Source: Olavius sp. associated proteobacterium Delta 1
GTDB taxonomy: Bacteria > Desulfobacterota > Desulfobacteria > Desulfobacterales > JAFDCJ01
Direction: 5' to 3'
Assembly: GCA_902749685.1 (NCBI GenBank)
Contig: CACVKW010000501.1
Location: forward strand, 1-63,850
Length of the DNA stretch: 63,850 nt
Shown: positions 17,763-28,826 of the stretch, piece by piece
Numbering within the stretch: position 1 is the stretch's first letter
Layout: every line of letters begins with the position of its first letter
Program-made: the position numbers and the translations under genes
The notes under the pieces: model-generated
Told to the model about the DNA's origin: nothing
What the model saw: only the letters and a program-made list of their open reading frames with translations
Database searches by the model: none

Positions 17763-18728
17763 ATGAACGTAAAAATAAAGAAATCGCTAATAATTTCTGG
17801 CTCTATTGCTATTTTGTTCTTTTTCGTTTCCCCCCTGCAGGCCTATGTGCTTCAAGGACGGCATGTGCTGGATTTGATGATCGAAAAGTTGGGGCCGGCA
17901 GAAAGCCTCTTCGTATCAGAAAGACTTGTCTTTTACCGGATGGCTGCTGCCGTCAATGAGCAAGACGCTGCGACCGGTCAAAATACTTTACCAGCTGAAA
18001 ATACTGCAGGAGACGATACACCGGCTACCTTACAGGTTGAAACCGATCAGGAAGCACTGGAGCTGCAAACATTGGAATTTGAGGGCACCCTGCGATATGT
18101 TTTTTCGCGCGCATTCCGTTCGGATGCAAGATCGCCTAACTCAGAACGGATCCACATCGCTGTCGGCGGGCGGACCCTGACGATAATCGACAACAACATT
18201 GTGCCTGATGCCGCCAATCGATTCGACCTTTACAAAGATGTTTTGCTTTATCGCTCACGCGAAGCCCTTGCAGAAAGGCTGCTGCAACTGGGTGTGGATA
18301 CCTCCATTTCGAGTTTGGGGCGGTTTGAGGGAAAAATCGCATTTGTTCTCGGGGCCAAATATCCGGATGAAACCGTTAACCAGCTCTGGGTCGACAAGGA
18401 CACCCTGCTGCCTCTGCGTTTAATTATTCGAGGTGTCTACGGTGCTGATAATTCGGATAAGGTAGAGATTCGCTATCTTATCTGGTGGAAAATCGGTGAG
18501 ATCCAGTACCCGTCAAAGATTGAATTCTACCAGGATGACAATCTGGTTCGGTTAAGCCAGGCCAACAGCTTCGAGGAAAATGCGATGTTTTCAGAAGAAC
18601 TCTTTGACATCGAGCACCTGAAGATGGTTTATCCCCAGGCACCCTTGCAACCCATCTCACCCGTGGCGGCCGAAGAACCCAGCGAGGTCCAAAAAACGAT
18701 TGAAGATTTCAAACGTATTTTTGAATAG
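17763..18728 (+). CDS. Periplasmic LolA-like protein, function unknown
   Basis: 321 residues. An N-terminal signal peptide (hydrophobic IISGSIAILFFFVSPLQA ending near residue 27) sends it to the periplasm. The body has a pattern of antiparallel strands like LolA/LolB (GRTLTIIDNNIV, FDLYKDVLLYRS, QLWVDKDTLLPLRLII, EIQYPSKIEFYQDD), including the 'property-of-substrate then slope' style of outer-membrane lipoprotein carriers, but I cannot place it in the LolA family firmly. It starts 5 nt after the enolase stop, so it is probably cotranscribed. AGGAG lies 13 nt upstream, rather far. Confidence 0.65.
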   Translation: MNVKIKKSLIISGSIAILFFFVSPLQAYVLQGRHVLDLMIEKLGPAESLFVSERLVFYRMAAAVNEQDAATGQNTLPAENTAGDDTPATLQVETDQEALELQTLEFEGTLRYVFSRAFRSDARSPNSERIHIAVGGRTLTIIDNNIVPDAANRFDLYKDVLLYRSREALAERLLQLGVDTSISSLGRFEGKIAFVLGAKYPDETVNQLWVDKDTLLPLRLIIRGVYGADNSDKVEIRYLIWWKIGEIQYPSKIEFYQDDNLVRLSQANSFEENAMFSEELFDIEHLKMVYPQAPLQPISPVAAEEPSEVQKTIEDFKRIFE

Positions 18729-18730
18729 CG

Positions 18731-18822
18731 ATACACAGCATTAGGTCAATTTGCCTATTCGACACCAGGTATGATGGTGCTGATATCAATACCTGGGTTT
18801 AATAATCCAAATGCTGTATATG
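18731..18822 (+). other. Nested inverted repeats after the LolA-like gene
   Basis: ATACACAGCATT (18731-18742) is near-complementary to AATGCTGTATAT (18810-18821, one mismatch), and between them CCAGGTAT (18765-18772) pairs with ATACCTGG (18789-18796). The arrangement suggests a folded RNA of about 90 nt in the 3' region. No U-run follows, so it is not a simple terminator. The rest of the gap to pyrG shows only the hairpin at 19128. Confidence 0.45.
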
Positions 18823-19127
18823 TTTAAATAGTGATATTTGTCATTATATTCACGGTGGCCTAACAATAATTAAGCGCGTTTTTCCTTGTCGTTTTTTCAA
18901 GCCGGCGGCTGGGCTGAGCGCCAACTTCACTAACTGTTATTTGCCGAATAATTCAGGAATTGAAAAAAACCATCTTTACTTTTTTCATCCTTTCATTTAT
19001 ATTTAAGGAAATTATTTCAAAAGATAAATCGGGCCTGAACATCCTCGATGAAGGATAAAAGGCGGAGAGAGGGTCCAATTAAAATTCCCACCCAAATTCC
19101 GATATCTTTGTTCGTTTTCAGTGATCT

Positions 19128-19168
19128 AAACCCCTTTGGGCCTAGCACAAGGGGGTTTTCTCTTTTTT
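19128..19168 (+). terminator. Rho-independent terminator or attenuator in front of pyrG
   Basis: AAACCCCTT (19128-19136) pairs with AAGGGGGTTTT (19149-19159) with one bulged G, followed by CTCTTTTTT. It ends 32 bp before the pyrG ATG, so it either ends transcription from upstream or works as an attenuator of pyrG. Confidence 0.75.
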
Positions 19169-19170
19169 AA

Positions 19171-20850
<1,680 letters not shown>

Positions 20851-20857
20851 TTCCGAA

Positions 20858-21739
20858 TTACTGCGAGCCTGCCTTACCGTCTTTTGCCGCTTTTGCTTTT
20901 TCCAATTCCCGGTTAATGGCTGCTTCCAAACTATTCAGGCTGCGGTCACGCATTTTTTTGCCGTTGATAAAGACGGTCGGTACTCCCCGTATCCCCAGGC
21001 GGATGCCCTCCTCGTAATCCTGTCGAATCTGGGCGGCGATTTCCGGATTTTTCTGATGCGCTTTAAATTCCGTTTCATTCAGCTGCAGCTGTTTTGCAAT
21101 CTCATCAATCTTTTGGTCATCCAAACGATTGTAGTGTTTATATAGTTCGTCATGAAATTCCCAGAATTTTCCCTGTCGATTGGCTGCCAGTGCCGCAATG
21201 GCGGCTTTAAAGGCAAACTTATGGCTTCGAATAGGAAAATTTTTATGCACCAGTTTTACTCCGGAAGGATATTTCTCGAGCAACCGCTCAAGTTGCGGCG
21301 AAAGCCTCGCACAGTATCCTCATTGGAATTCACTGAAGACTGCAAGGGTGACCGGTGCATCCTCCGGGCCCTTAAATACGGATCCCCCTATTTCTATGTT
21401 GCTGATAAAATCCAGCAGGAAAATTTCTACGGTTTTATTTTGCCGACTGGTCGCAAATAGCCGCTCTCCGCTTGGGCCAATTTCAATTTGATCTATATGA
21501 GAGCCGACTTTGATGGTTTCTTTTAATTTACCGAGATTGTCATAAACCACCACATTGCCCTCATCGGTGAGCACGAAGGTCGATCTGCCGTCAGCTGAAA
21601 CCGTCACATCAATGGGTACTGCCTCGGTTTGCAGCGTATTTTGAAGACTGGTTTCAACAGCGGCATGCACCCAGGATGCGGTTGTTAATAAGACCAAAAC
21701 TATCAGGGCCAGACAGGATTTAGTTAAAGCAGAGATCAT
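20858..21739 (-). CDS. Candidate selenoprotein: DsbA/thioredoxin-fold oxidoreductase with in-frame TGA (UGYC)
   Basis: Reading through one TGA (21322-21320) gives a single 293-residue protein. Residues 1-27 are a signal peptide, 30-115 a beta-rich part (TFVLTDEGNVVVYDNLG, GERLFATSRQNKTVEIF), and from about 120 a DsbA-like thioredoxin fold: GPEDAPVTLAVFSEFQ-[TGA]-GYCARL, then KLVHKNFP, FWEFHDELYKHYN and GIRGVPTVFINGK with the cis-Pro loop. The TGA, residue 140, takes the place of the first Cys in the normal FxDFQCPYC motif, giving U-x-x-C. The downstream half has no start codon or ribosome binding site of its own. GGAGGA precedes the ATG at 21739. Alternative: a nonsense pseudogene, but no other damage is visible. 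Confidence 0.85.
21298..21313 (-). promoter_or_regulatory. Possible bacterial SECIS hairpin
   Basis: Starting 9 nt after the TGA, GCGA (21310-21307) pairs with TCGC (21301-21298) around the loop GGCTT, with a U (21311) bulged beneath the stem and a G-C/U-G extension below. A GG at the loop start and a bulged U recall the E. coli fdhF element. It is close to the TGA (loop 13 nt away), closer than usual, so this is tentative. Confidence 0.4.
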
Positions 21740-21879
21740 TCCAGGATTCCTCCATTGTAAAATTTTTATCAGGTTTTAACGAACAAACACATTTTATCCA
21801 CACCAGTTACCGTTGTTTTCCAGGGCGGAGTAATCAGAGGTTACTTAAGCACAATCCTGAGAATTAGACAACTATTTCG

Positions 21880-21996
21880 TCATTTTGGTGATTCATTGTC
21901 TAGGGGCACGGGGGTTGGTTTCCGAGCTTTTTTGGTATGCTCGGCCATCGTTTTCCGGGCACATTCCGGGCAGTAGCTGGCGGTTATGTTCAGATC
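21880..21996 (-). other. Possible small zinc-ribbon peptide or gene remnant
   Basis: On the minus strand, a 38-codon frame reads ITASYCPECARKTMAEH followed by a basic, Pro-rich tail and a TGA. The CPEC pair and clean wording look protein-like, but there is no ATG, GTG or TTG before it; a TAA precedes directly. It may be the tail of a lost gene. The rest of the 21740-22042 gap shows nothing I can name. Confidence 0.3.
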
Positions 21997-22042
21997 TTAG
22001 AAAATGGATAATATGATTTTCCAAGCATGACAATACTTATTT

Positions 22043-23545
22043 TCAAATTTCATTGATATCGTATTTGGTAATCAGCCGTGAAAGATAGGTTCTTTGAATT
22101 TGCATCTTTTTGGCGGCTAGGCTTCGGTTACCGCTGGTGTTTCTCAGGTTTAAAAGGATGAATTCTTTTTTAAATTCGTCGATGGCGTCTTTTAACGACA
22201 ATCCCACCTCCAGGCCGGGATACTGGGGCCGACAGGCAAACGTTGGCAGATCTTCGGGCATGATTTGTTTGCCGTTGCCCATCACCACCGCCCGTTCCAG
22301 GGCATTTTTCATTTCTCTGACATTGCCGGGCCAGTCATATTGTAGCATGAGATCCATGGCCTTTTTTGATATAGATAAATCCGATACTCCATGTTCCTTC
22401 CTGTAGAACTCTAAAAAATACTCGGCCAGAAACGCAATATCTTCCCTGCGTTCCCTTAACGGGGGCATCTGAATCTGGACAACATTAATACGGTAGTACA
22501 GATCTTCCCGGAATCGCCCAGCGGCAACATCCTCTTCTATATTGCGATTGGTGGCCGATATGACTCGAACGTCCACGGGAATGGATTTGTTGCCTCCCAC
22601 CCGGTAAAAAACACCTTCCTGCAGAATTCGCAATAATTTCGTCTGCATACTCGGGCTCATTTCCCCTATTTCATCCAGAAAAATGGTGCCCCGGTCAGCC
22701 AGTTCAAATTTTCCGATTTTACGATTGGCGGCGCCGGTGTATGCTCCTTTTTCGTGGCCGAACAGCTCATCTTCGAGCAGTGTTTCAGGCAGAGCAGCGC
22801 AATTGAGCACAATCATGGGTTCGTCTTTGCGTGCACCGACCCGATGAATCATCCGGGCCAACAATTCCTTGCCGGTACCACTTTCCCCCAGAATGAGCGT
22901 CGTTGATTTGGAATTAGCAACTTTGATGGCATCGGAGATAACCTTCCTCAGCGCTTTGCTTTCACCCACAATTTCATATTTGCCCTGCAGTTCTTTTTTT
23001 AGATCTTTGATCTCCCTTTTATCATGTTCGATTTTGCGAGCATTTCCGAGTGCCTGAGCGGCCAGATCGGCAAATACGGACAATATTTTCAAGTCCTCAT
23101 TCCGAATGGCGCTGCCGTCGGCTTTGTCGATAATTTCAACCACACCGATGATATCGCCATTTATCTTCATCGGGACACAGGCAATGGATTGGGTCTTAAA
23201 GCCAATTGACTCACTGATTTCCTTGTCCCAGCGGGGATCCTTGGCCACATCCGGAATTAACAGCGGTTCGCCGGTTTCCGCTACATAGCCGGCGATGCCT
23301 TGTCCGAGATCAATCTCGAACTGCTTGACGTCGGTACTCTTTTCTCCGGTGGCAACTTTGAAATACAGTTTCCTGGTTTTGGGATCCAGTAACAGCAGTG
23401 AACTCGCTTTGGCATCCATCATGCGCGTGGCGGTTTCGATGATAAGTTCAAGAAGCTGATCGAGATCCTGGACCGAGGATACCCAGGTTGAGATTTCTTT
23501 TAAGCGATCGATCGAGGAATCGGCGGTTGCGGATATGTTATGCAT
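22043..23545 (-). CDS. NifA-like sigma-54 transcription activator (GAF-AAA+-Fis)
   Basis: 500 residues: GAF sensor domain near 20-170, a short coiled linker (KREIKDLKKELQGKYE), AAA+ domain near 190-420, Fis-type helix-turn-helix near 455-500. The AAA+ domain has GESGTGKE, the sigma-54 loop as GAYTGA (a common variant of GAFTGA), GTIFLDEIGEMS and ATNRNIEEDV. The GAF domain senses a small molecule or redox state; its ligand is not evident. ATG 23545 has GAGAG about 10 nt upstream. It is a single gene on the minus strand. Targets unknown; the sigma-54-like promoter at 4427 is one candidate in the window. Confidence 0.92.
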   Translation of the reverse strand: MHNISATADSSIDRLKEISTWVSSVQDLDQLLELIIETATRMMDAKASSLLLLDPKTRKLYFKVATGEKSTDVKQFEIDLGQGIAGYVAETGEPLLIPDVAKDPRWDKEISESIGFKTQSIACVPMKINGDIIGVVEIIDKADGSAIRNEDLKILSVFADLAAQALGNARKIEHDKREIKDLKKELQGKYEIVGESKALRKVISDAIKVANSKSTTLILGESGTGKELLARMIHRVGARKDEPMIVLNCAALPETLLEDELFGHEKGAYTGAANRKIGKFELADRGTIFLDEIGEMSPSMQTKLLRILQEGVFYRVGGNKSIPVDVRVISATNRNIEEDVAAGRFREDLYYRINVVQIQMPPLRERREDIAFLAEYFLEFYRKEHGVSDLSISKKAMDLMLQYDWPGNVREMKNALERAVVMGNGKQIMPEDLPTFACRPQYPGLEVGLSLKDAIDEFKKEFILLNLRNTSGNRSLAAKKMQIQRTYLSRLITKYDINEI

Positions 23546-23947
23546 GATTAATTGCTCTCTATTTTTTCATAATATCTGAATTTTGCCCGAAATTAACTCA
23601 CTTCAACGTACAGGATCAATTTACCGTAATTAACTTGCAGCGATGAATGTTGCGACGCTGTTTAACTCTAAGGCCTATAGTAAAGACCCGGCACTGGGGG
23701 ATAAAAGCGAATCTCCCTGCGTCGGGATCTCATATTGCATGCCTGTTTTTATTAATCCGGATATAGGTGATATATTATTATCAAGAACTCTCTTCGTAAG
23801 ATGTGATATTTTCACTATTGTCTACATTTTATAATAAAATAGACGATAATGTCAACTTTTTTGTAACAATTGGATCAGGGTTCAGAGGCTCTCTCCTTCA
23901 CCATTCCGTATCCAGCATTCAGTAACCAGCACCCAGCATCCAGAACC
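23546..23947. repeat. Intergenic region with two heptamer families at 23872-23945
   Basis: GGATCAG GGTTCAG AGGCTCT (from 23872) and CAGCATT CAGTAAC CAGCACC CAGCATC (from 23911) are 7-bp tandem units just downstream of the giant GlmS-like gene. The remaining 300 bp is AT-rich with no gene that I would support; a 63-codon plus-strand frame at 23643-23834 has no protein character. Confidence 0.6.
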
Positions 23948-26900
23948 TTACTCCCGGTCGTTTAGCTGGGAAACGATAAATTCACCGACCTTTTCAGCTG
24001 ATCGGCCGAATAGTTCTTCGATTTCAACCAGTTCCAGGTGACGATCCTGCCAGGTGAGGCTGTTTTCCTGCACAATATTTTTTATGTGTTCGTATTTGCC
24101 GCCCAATGCTTTTATCCTGGTATCCAGGACAACATTTGCTTTAAAGGATACATGCAGCAGCAATAAATATTCTATCCGGTTCGGACTGTCATCCGATGTG
24201 GTCAAAATGGGGATGACCAGGATGCTGCGTTCATCCTTGCGCCCTTTGCCGATGTAAACATTGCCCTGCCTGACGATAATCCTTTTGGTGCCTTTTAAAC
24301 GATTGTCCTTTTCAACCCTTGAGGATAGGGCCGTAACTTCACCCTGTTTTCTGATAACCTCGATGGTCGTGTCTTCGGCAGGCTCACCGAGCACACTCAA
24401 ACCATCAATATGGTATAGGGTGGCCCCTGTAATTCGCTCGATGACCCCCTGTAGATTTTTTAAAACAATAATGTTGATGTTTGTCAGTTGAGATAGGGTA
24501 AAATTTTCGCGGCGTAACGAATCAAAAAGAATTCCTTCCACCCGGTCTGTGATGCGGCTGGTTCCGACGGTGACCGTTTTGGCCTGATGCTTGATGGCAT
24601 CCACTGGGCGGGCCATTATGCTGATGGCTTCCGCCAAACATCCAAACAGGGTGTTGAGCATGTTTACCGCGGTGCCTTTCTGATTGAAATCGAGATCAAA
24701 GTCTGATACCGGCAGTCGGCCGGATAAATATTTGAGCAGCAGGGTGAGGTCGGATGAAACATCCATCCCGATCGTGACCGGGAATTTTCCGGCCGCTCTT
24801 TTTTTTCTGAATTCGTTATAAAATGCGGCTACTTTCTCCCTGAAGGGCTGCTCGAGTATAATTTCGTATACATCCAACCCTCCGGCACTGTATTCATCAA
24901 TTGACCGTTTAATGTCATCCTGAAAGCCATACAGAAAATGTGAACCCTCGTCAATGGCCAAAGCGGCATAATACCCCCAGATATGGCCGACCAGAGTATT
25001 TAAAATAGGGGCCAGATGTTCACGGACCCGGGGCACATGAAAGACAGTCTCAGCATAGGGATCGAATCGGTCTTCACCTTCATCGGCAATGACGATGGGT
25101 ATGGCTTTGTGCGCTTTAAAGATAGCGGTATCCTTGATAATATCTCCGATCACCGTATTTCGCGTTCCGGCAGCACAGACAATTATCAAAGGCTCCGAGG
25201 ACAAATCAATGTGCTTTTTATCTTCCACAAAATCCGATGAAATTGTCTTGTAGCAAAGTTCGCTGAGCTTGATGCGTATTTCATCCGCTGAGGCCTTGTT
25301 CGGGCCGCTGCCCACTGCGGCCCAGTATGTTTTGGCCACGGCCGATCTGGTAGCCGAGTCTTTGATGGCCTCACTTGCGGCCAGAACCTGTCGCATATCA
25401 GAAGGCAGCTTTAGCAACTGCTTGATTTCGTCGGTGACAAAACTTGCATCGCGACGATTTTTTAAGGCAGCTATGTAAAGCCCCAGGATGGCTCCGGCAA
25501 CGATCTGAGAATAAAAGGCCTTGGTGGACGCGACAGACATCTCAATATCCCGACCGCTGCTGGTGTACATGACACCATCGACTTTAAATGTGATATCCGA
25601 ATCCCTGCGGTTGACGATCGCCACGGTGTGAGCGCCTCTTTCTTTTACCATGTCCACCGTGCGATTGGTATCCGTAGTGGTGCCTGACTGGCTGATGGCA
25701 ATCACGAGTGCATCTGCCATACTCCGGGCGTCGTCGTTCTCATTTAAATGAAAGCCGCTGAATTCAGACGCTTTTAAGGCCCCGATCTGGTAGGTTGAAC
25801 TATCCATATAGTAGCTCAGGATGTTGGCACAGGCCAGCGCGGCTACGCCGGCTGTGCCCTGGCCGATGAAATAGATACGCTTTATTCGATCTTTGCGCAG
25901 GGCTTCTTTCAACGCTGGGGGAATCACGCTGTCATCCAGAGCGATGCTGGTTTGTTGATTTCCGTCATCTGAGACTTTCCAGCGATTTTGAAGCGTTTTG
26001 TCCATGGAATCCGGCGATTCCGAAATTTCTTTCAAAAAATAATGGGGGTAGGCCTGGCGGTCAATGTCCCGGGAAGTAATCTCAGTATGCTTAAAATCAT
26101 CCTCCGTCAAATCAAGTGCCGTTCCGTCGTAGTACATGGCCGTGATACCGTCCAGACCGCCGGGGGACTGCTGGTTCAAAATATAAATCTGACCCTGGGT
26201 CAAACCCTGCTTGCCATCTACCACCGTTTCACCGTCCAGTTTAATGTAATCCTGGGTTTCTTCGACAAACCCGTAGACTTCGGAGGCGGGAATATAATGT
26301 TCGGTGGCAATACCCACGAAAAGGGCCTGCCCGCTGCCTTTTTGTGCCAGAAAAATTTTGCCCGGCGCCAGATTCGTGTGCATGGATATGGCATGCGATC
26401 CTTCGAAATTATTAACTGCTAGTCTAAACGCCTCATCGACGGTCTGCCCCTGATTAATATATTTTTGAATGGTCAGTGGAATAATTTTGGTATCCGTGGT
26501 GATATTACTCTGGATCCGATCGCCGGTAAGTTCAAATTCACGTTTAAGTTCCTGAAAATTATCAATATCCCCATTTAGACAGGCATGAATGATACCGTTT
26601 TTGGCGGTCTCATTTTTAACACTCTGGTTGTCTACCGGATGACAGTTGGCTTCGGTGATGGCACCTACTGAAGCCCAGCGGGTGTGGGCGGACACGGTAT
26701 CAGACACCATCGAACAGGCAACCAGGGTTTGGAGAATCGGATCATTGGCAATTTGGCGGCGTAAAAAGGAGATATTGTCACCCAGGCTGCCGACAACATT
26801 GGCCACTTTGTAAACCATCGAAACCGCAATCTGCTCATTATCCGTCGCGCTGTTTGGTCGGTGGATGCTGATTCCCCGGTTTACCAGCTTGTCCCGGGCA

Positions 26901-27733
26901 CAGCGATTTTCCAGCCGACTATAAATGTTCGCCTGTTTTAAGGTTTTTTCGAAATTTTTAAATTCGGTCGTTTTTAATATGAATAACAAGGAGATACCAG
27001 CCGAGTCCCGTCCCCGCACCTCCAGCCGATCGATACTGTTTAAGACGGCATTGATCTTTTTAATAATGCCGATTGCTGCGGGTTTTGGCGGTTGACTGAG
27101 ACCGCGGCATAAATCTTTTATCTGGATAATATTATTTAAAACTTCGTTGTGGATGCACCAGGTGATATCTTTTAGCTTCTCAATTCGGGAGGTCATTAAT
27201 TCCACGGTTTGCAGCGGAATTCGGCCCATGTGATCGGCCAGCATCTGGACCTCGGTCTCGATGATGGCCCTCAAACGCTTGCCCAAATTTTCAAGCTGCG
27301 CCTGATCATCGGTATCCGTATAGAGGGCAAAAAATTGGTCTTGACATTTTAAACTCTGTACCGCCTGCCACAAAGATTCGATTAAGGCTTCTCCACCGAG
27401 ATACTGATCGTCGATGCTGCTGTAGCCAGCTTCTTGGCAGCTGTCGCATCCCTGATCCCTGATCTGGCTGACCACGTCACCCAGTGAGGTTGTTTTATGG
27501 GGCGTCTTGGTTGGTTTTTTTTGCTTATAAGATACAATGGCGGCGATACCACAACATAAAATATTTTCCCGATATGGGAAAAAAACAATCGATCCGGCGG
27601 GCAAACCGGCCATGTTTCTGCCGGTATAGACGTCCCCGGCTAAGATAGCGGTTATGCTGTCACTGAAAAGCCGAATCATCTTTTTGAAAGGGTTTAAAAC
27701 CCGTGCCAACTTTGAATTGATGTATTGCTTCAT
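23948..27733 (-). CDS. Giant GlmS-like protein: class II glutamine amidotransferase plus two SIS domains, long insert and C-terminal extension
   Basis: 1261 residues, about twice the size of GlmS. The class II amidotransferase starts internally with CCGIAAIV at residue 60, is interrupted by an insert of about 165 residues, then resumes with [11 protein letters not shown] near 238, HTRWAS near 350, LNGDIDNF near 390 and TTDTKII near 413. SIS 1 near 635-770 has [10 protein letters not shown] and [13 protein letters not shown] 2 near 810-950 has [18 protein letters not shown]. The last 310 residues match nothing I know. The nucleophile Cys could only be N-terminal after removal of about 60 residues, as in GltB or PurF. 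GlmS makes glucosamine-6-phosphate; here the substrate is unknown. Its ATG overlaps the kdsB stop (ATGA), so translation is coupled. Confidence 0.85.
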   Translation of the reverse strand: MKQYINSKLARVLNPFKKMIRLFSDSITAILAGDVYTGRNMAGLPAGSIVFFPYRENILCCGIAAIVSYKQKKPTKTPHKTTSLGDVVSQIRDQGCDSCQEAGYSSIDDQYLGGEALIESLWQAVQSLKCQDQFFALYTDTDDQAQLENLGKRLRAIIETEVQMLADHMGRIPLQTVELMTSRIEKLKDITWCIHNEVLNNIIQIKDLCRGLSQPPKPAAIGIIKKINAVLNSIDRLEVRGRDSAGISLLFILKTTEFKNFEKTLKQANIYSRLENRCARDKLVNRGISIHRPNSATDNEQIAVSMVYKVANVVGSLGDNISFLRRQIANDPILQTLVACSMVSDTVSAHTRWASVGAITEANCHPVDNQSVKNETAKNGIIHACLNGDIDNFQELKREFELTGDRIQSNITTDTKIIPLTIQKYINQGQTVDEAFRLAVNNFEGSHAISMHTNLAPGKIFLAQKGSGQALFVGIATEHYIPASEVYGFVEETQDYIKLDGETVVDGKQGLTQGQIYILNQQSPGGLDGITAMYYDGTALDLTEDDFKHTEITSRDIDRQAYPHYFLKEISESPDSMDKTLQNRWKVSDDGNQQTSIALDDSVIPPALKEALRKDRIKRIYFIGQGTAGVAALACANILSYYMDSSTYQIGALKASEFSGFHLNENDDARSMADALVIAISQSGTTTDTNRTVDMVKERGAHTVAIVNRRDSDITFKVDGVMYTSSGRDIEMSVASTKAFYSQIVAGAILGLYIAALKNRRDASFVTDEIKQLLKLPSDMRQVLAASEAIKDSATRSAVAKTYWAAVGSGPNKASADEIRIKLSELCYKTISSDFVEDKKHIDLSSEPLIIVCAAGTRNTVIGDIIKDTAIFKAHKAIPIVIADEGEDRFDPYAETVFHVPRVREHLAPILNTLVGHIWGYYAALAIDEGSHFLYGFQDDIKRSIDEYSAGGLDVYEIILEQPFREKVAAFYNEFRKKRAAGKFPVTIGMDVSSDLTLLLKYLSGRLPVSDFDLDFNQKGTAVNMLNTLFGCLAEAISIMARPVDAIKHQAKTVTVGTSRITDRVEGILFDSLRRENFTLSQLTNINIIVLKNLQGVIERITGATLYHIDGLSVLGEPAEDTTIEVIRKQGEVTALSSRVEKDNRLKGTKRIIVRQGNVYIGKGRKDERSILVIPILTTSDDSPNRIEYLLLLHVSFKANVVLDTRIKALGGKYEHIKNIVQENSLTWQDRHLELVEIEELFGRSAEKVGEFIVSQLNDRE

Positions 27734-28515
27734 ATGATCTGTTCCTTATCCTGACGTCTCTTTTCCGATATGATCTTAGCCACTGTATCTATATCTTCCG
27801 GTCGGTCGACGCCGATGCTTTGACGCTCCGTCGCGACAATGTGGATCGGTATGTTGTTTTCCAGCAATCTAAGCTGTTCGAGCCCCTCGGTGACCTCCAG
27901 GCTGCTTTGGTCCAAGGTCACGAATTTTTTCAAGGCCGGCATGCGAAGCGCATAAATTCCAATATGCCCATAGCAATTGCCGGCTGTTGCCTTGCGCTGA
28001 AAGGGGATCGCTGAACGCGAGAAATATAAAGCACGGTTGTCAGCAGCAAAAACCACTTTGACTAAATCCGGATTTTGTGCCTCTTTGGCATTGATTTTTC
28101 GTGCCAGGGTTGTCACCTGAATGTTCGGTTTGCTGAACGGGTTTACCAGTTCAGTCAGCATGGCCGGATCCAATACGGGTTCATCACCCTGTATGTTGAC
28201 GATCACTGCATCTGCATTCAGGTCCAGCTTTTCGGCCGCCTCCAGAACGCGGTCCGTGCCGCTGGGATGATCGGTCCGGGTCATGACCACCGGTATGCCC
28301 AATGCTTGCGCAGCAGATCGAATTCGATCATCATCGGTGGCCAGAACAACCGATGACAGGGCCGTGCAGTGTTTGGCCCGCTCGAAAACATGCCAGATCA
28401 TGGGCCGACCGAGAATATCGGCCAGCGGCTTGCCGGGAAACCGGGTGGATTGATAGCGCGCAGGAATGATACCGTAGCAGGGCGGTAACCTATTTTTGCG
28501 ATTTTTATCGGTCAT
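27730..28515 (-). CDS. kdsB: 3-deoxy-manno-octulosonate cytidylyltransferase
   Basis: Activates Kdo with CTP to CMP-Kdo for lipopolysaccharide core. 261 residues from the chosen ATG 28515; an upstream in-frame ATG at 28680 would add 55 residues unlike the family. Motifs: [62 protein letters not shown] and the closing [10 protein letters not shown]. All catalytic parts look intact. The stop overlaps the start of the giant GlmS-like gene by 4 bp, hinting that both act in sugar or envelope metabolism. Confidence 0.95.
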   Translation of the reverse strand: MTDKNRKNRLPPCYGIIPARYQSTRFPGKPLADILGRPMIWHVFERAKHCTALSSVVLATDDDRIRSAAQALGIPVVMTRTDHPSGTDRVLEAAEKLDLNADAVIVNIQGDEPVLDPAMLTELVNPFSKPNIQVTTLARKINAKEAQNPDLVKVVFAADNRALYFSRSAIPFQRKATAGNCYGHIGIYALRMPALKKFVTLDQSSLEVTEGLEQLRLLENNIPIHIVATERQSIGVDRPEDIDTVAKIISEKRRQDKEQII

Positions 28516-28542
28516 AATCAGATAAAAACATTGCTGTTGACA

Positions 28543-28762
28543 AATAAAATCCCAAAATACAAGCATCAAATTACAAACAAATCTCAAATTCCATTTTTCA
28601 TCGACCCAAACAGGATTGATTCGCAGCGAATTTGTTGACCGTGAACCCTTCTGAATTGCGCTCAGGGCCGAGTCTTTCATGCCAGATCTAAGCTTTATTG
28701 GGCGATCGGGTGGAGTTTTGAATTTTGGTCATTGTGATTTGTTTGATATTTGGAATTTACAA
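28543..28762. repeat. Intergenic region with two facing heptamer arrays
   Basis: AAATCCC AAAATAC AAGCATC AAATTAC AAACAAA TCTCAAA at about 28547-28588 and GTTTTGA ATTTTGG TCATTGT GATTTGT TTGATAT TTGGAAT at about 28715-28756 are degenerate 7-bp series, and the second roughly reads as the complement style of the first. They fill most of the 311-bp gap between kdsB and metG. No gene is evident. Confidence 0.5.
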
Positions 28763-28826
28763 TAGTTTAGTCCGGCAGCAATTCCAGTGCGCGCTAGCCG
28801 CTAATATGATTACCAGAATCTTTTAT

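Noticed and set aside
23643..23834. 63-codon plus-strand reading frame
   Set aside because: No ribosome binding site, no recognisable domain, AT-rich gap.
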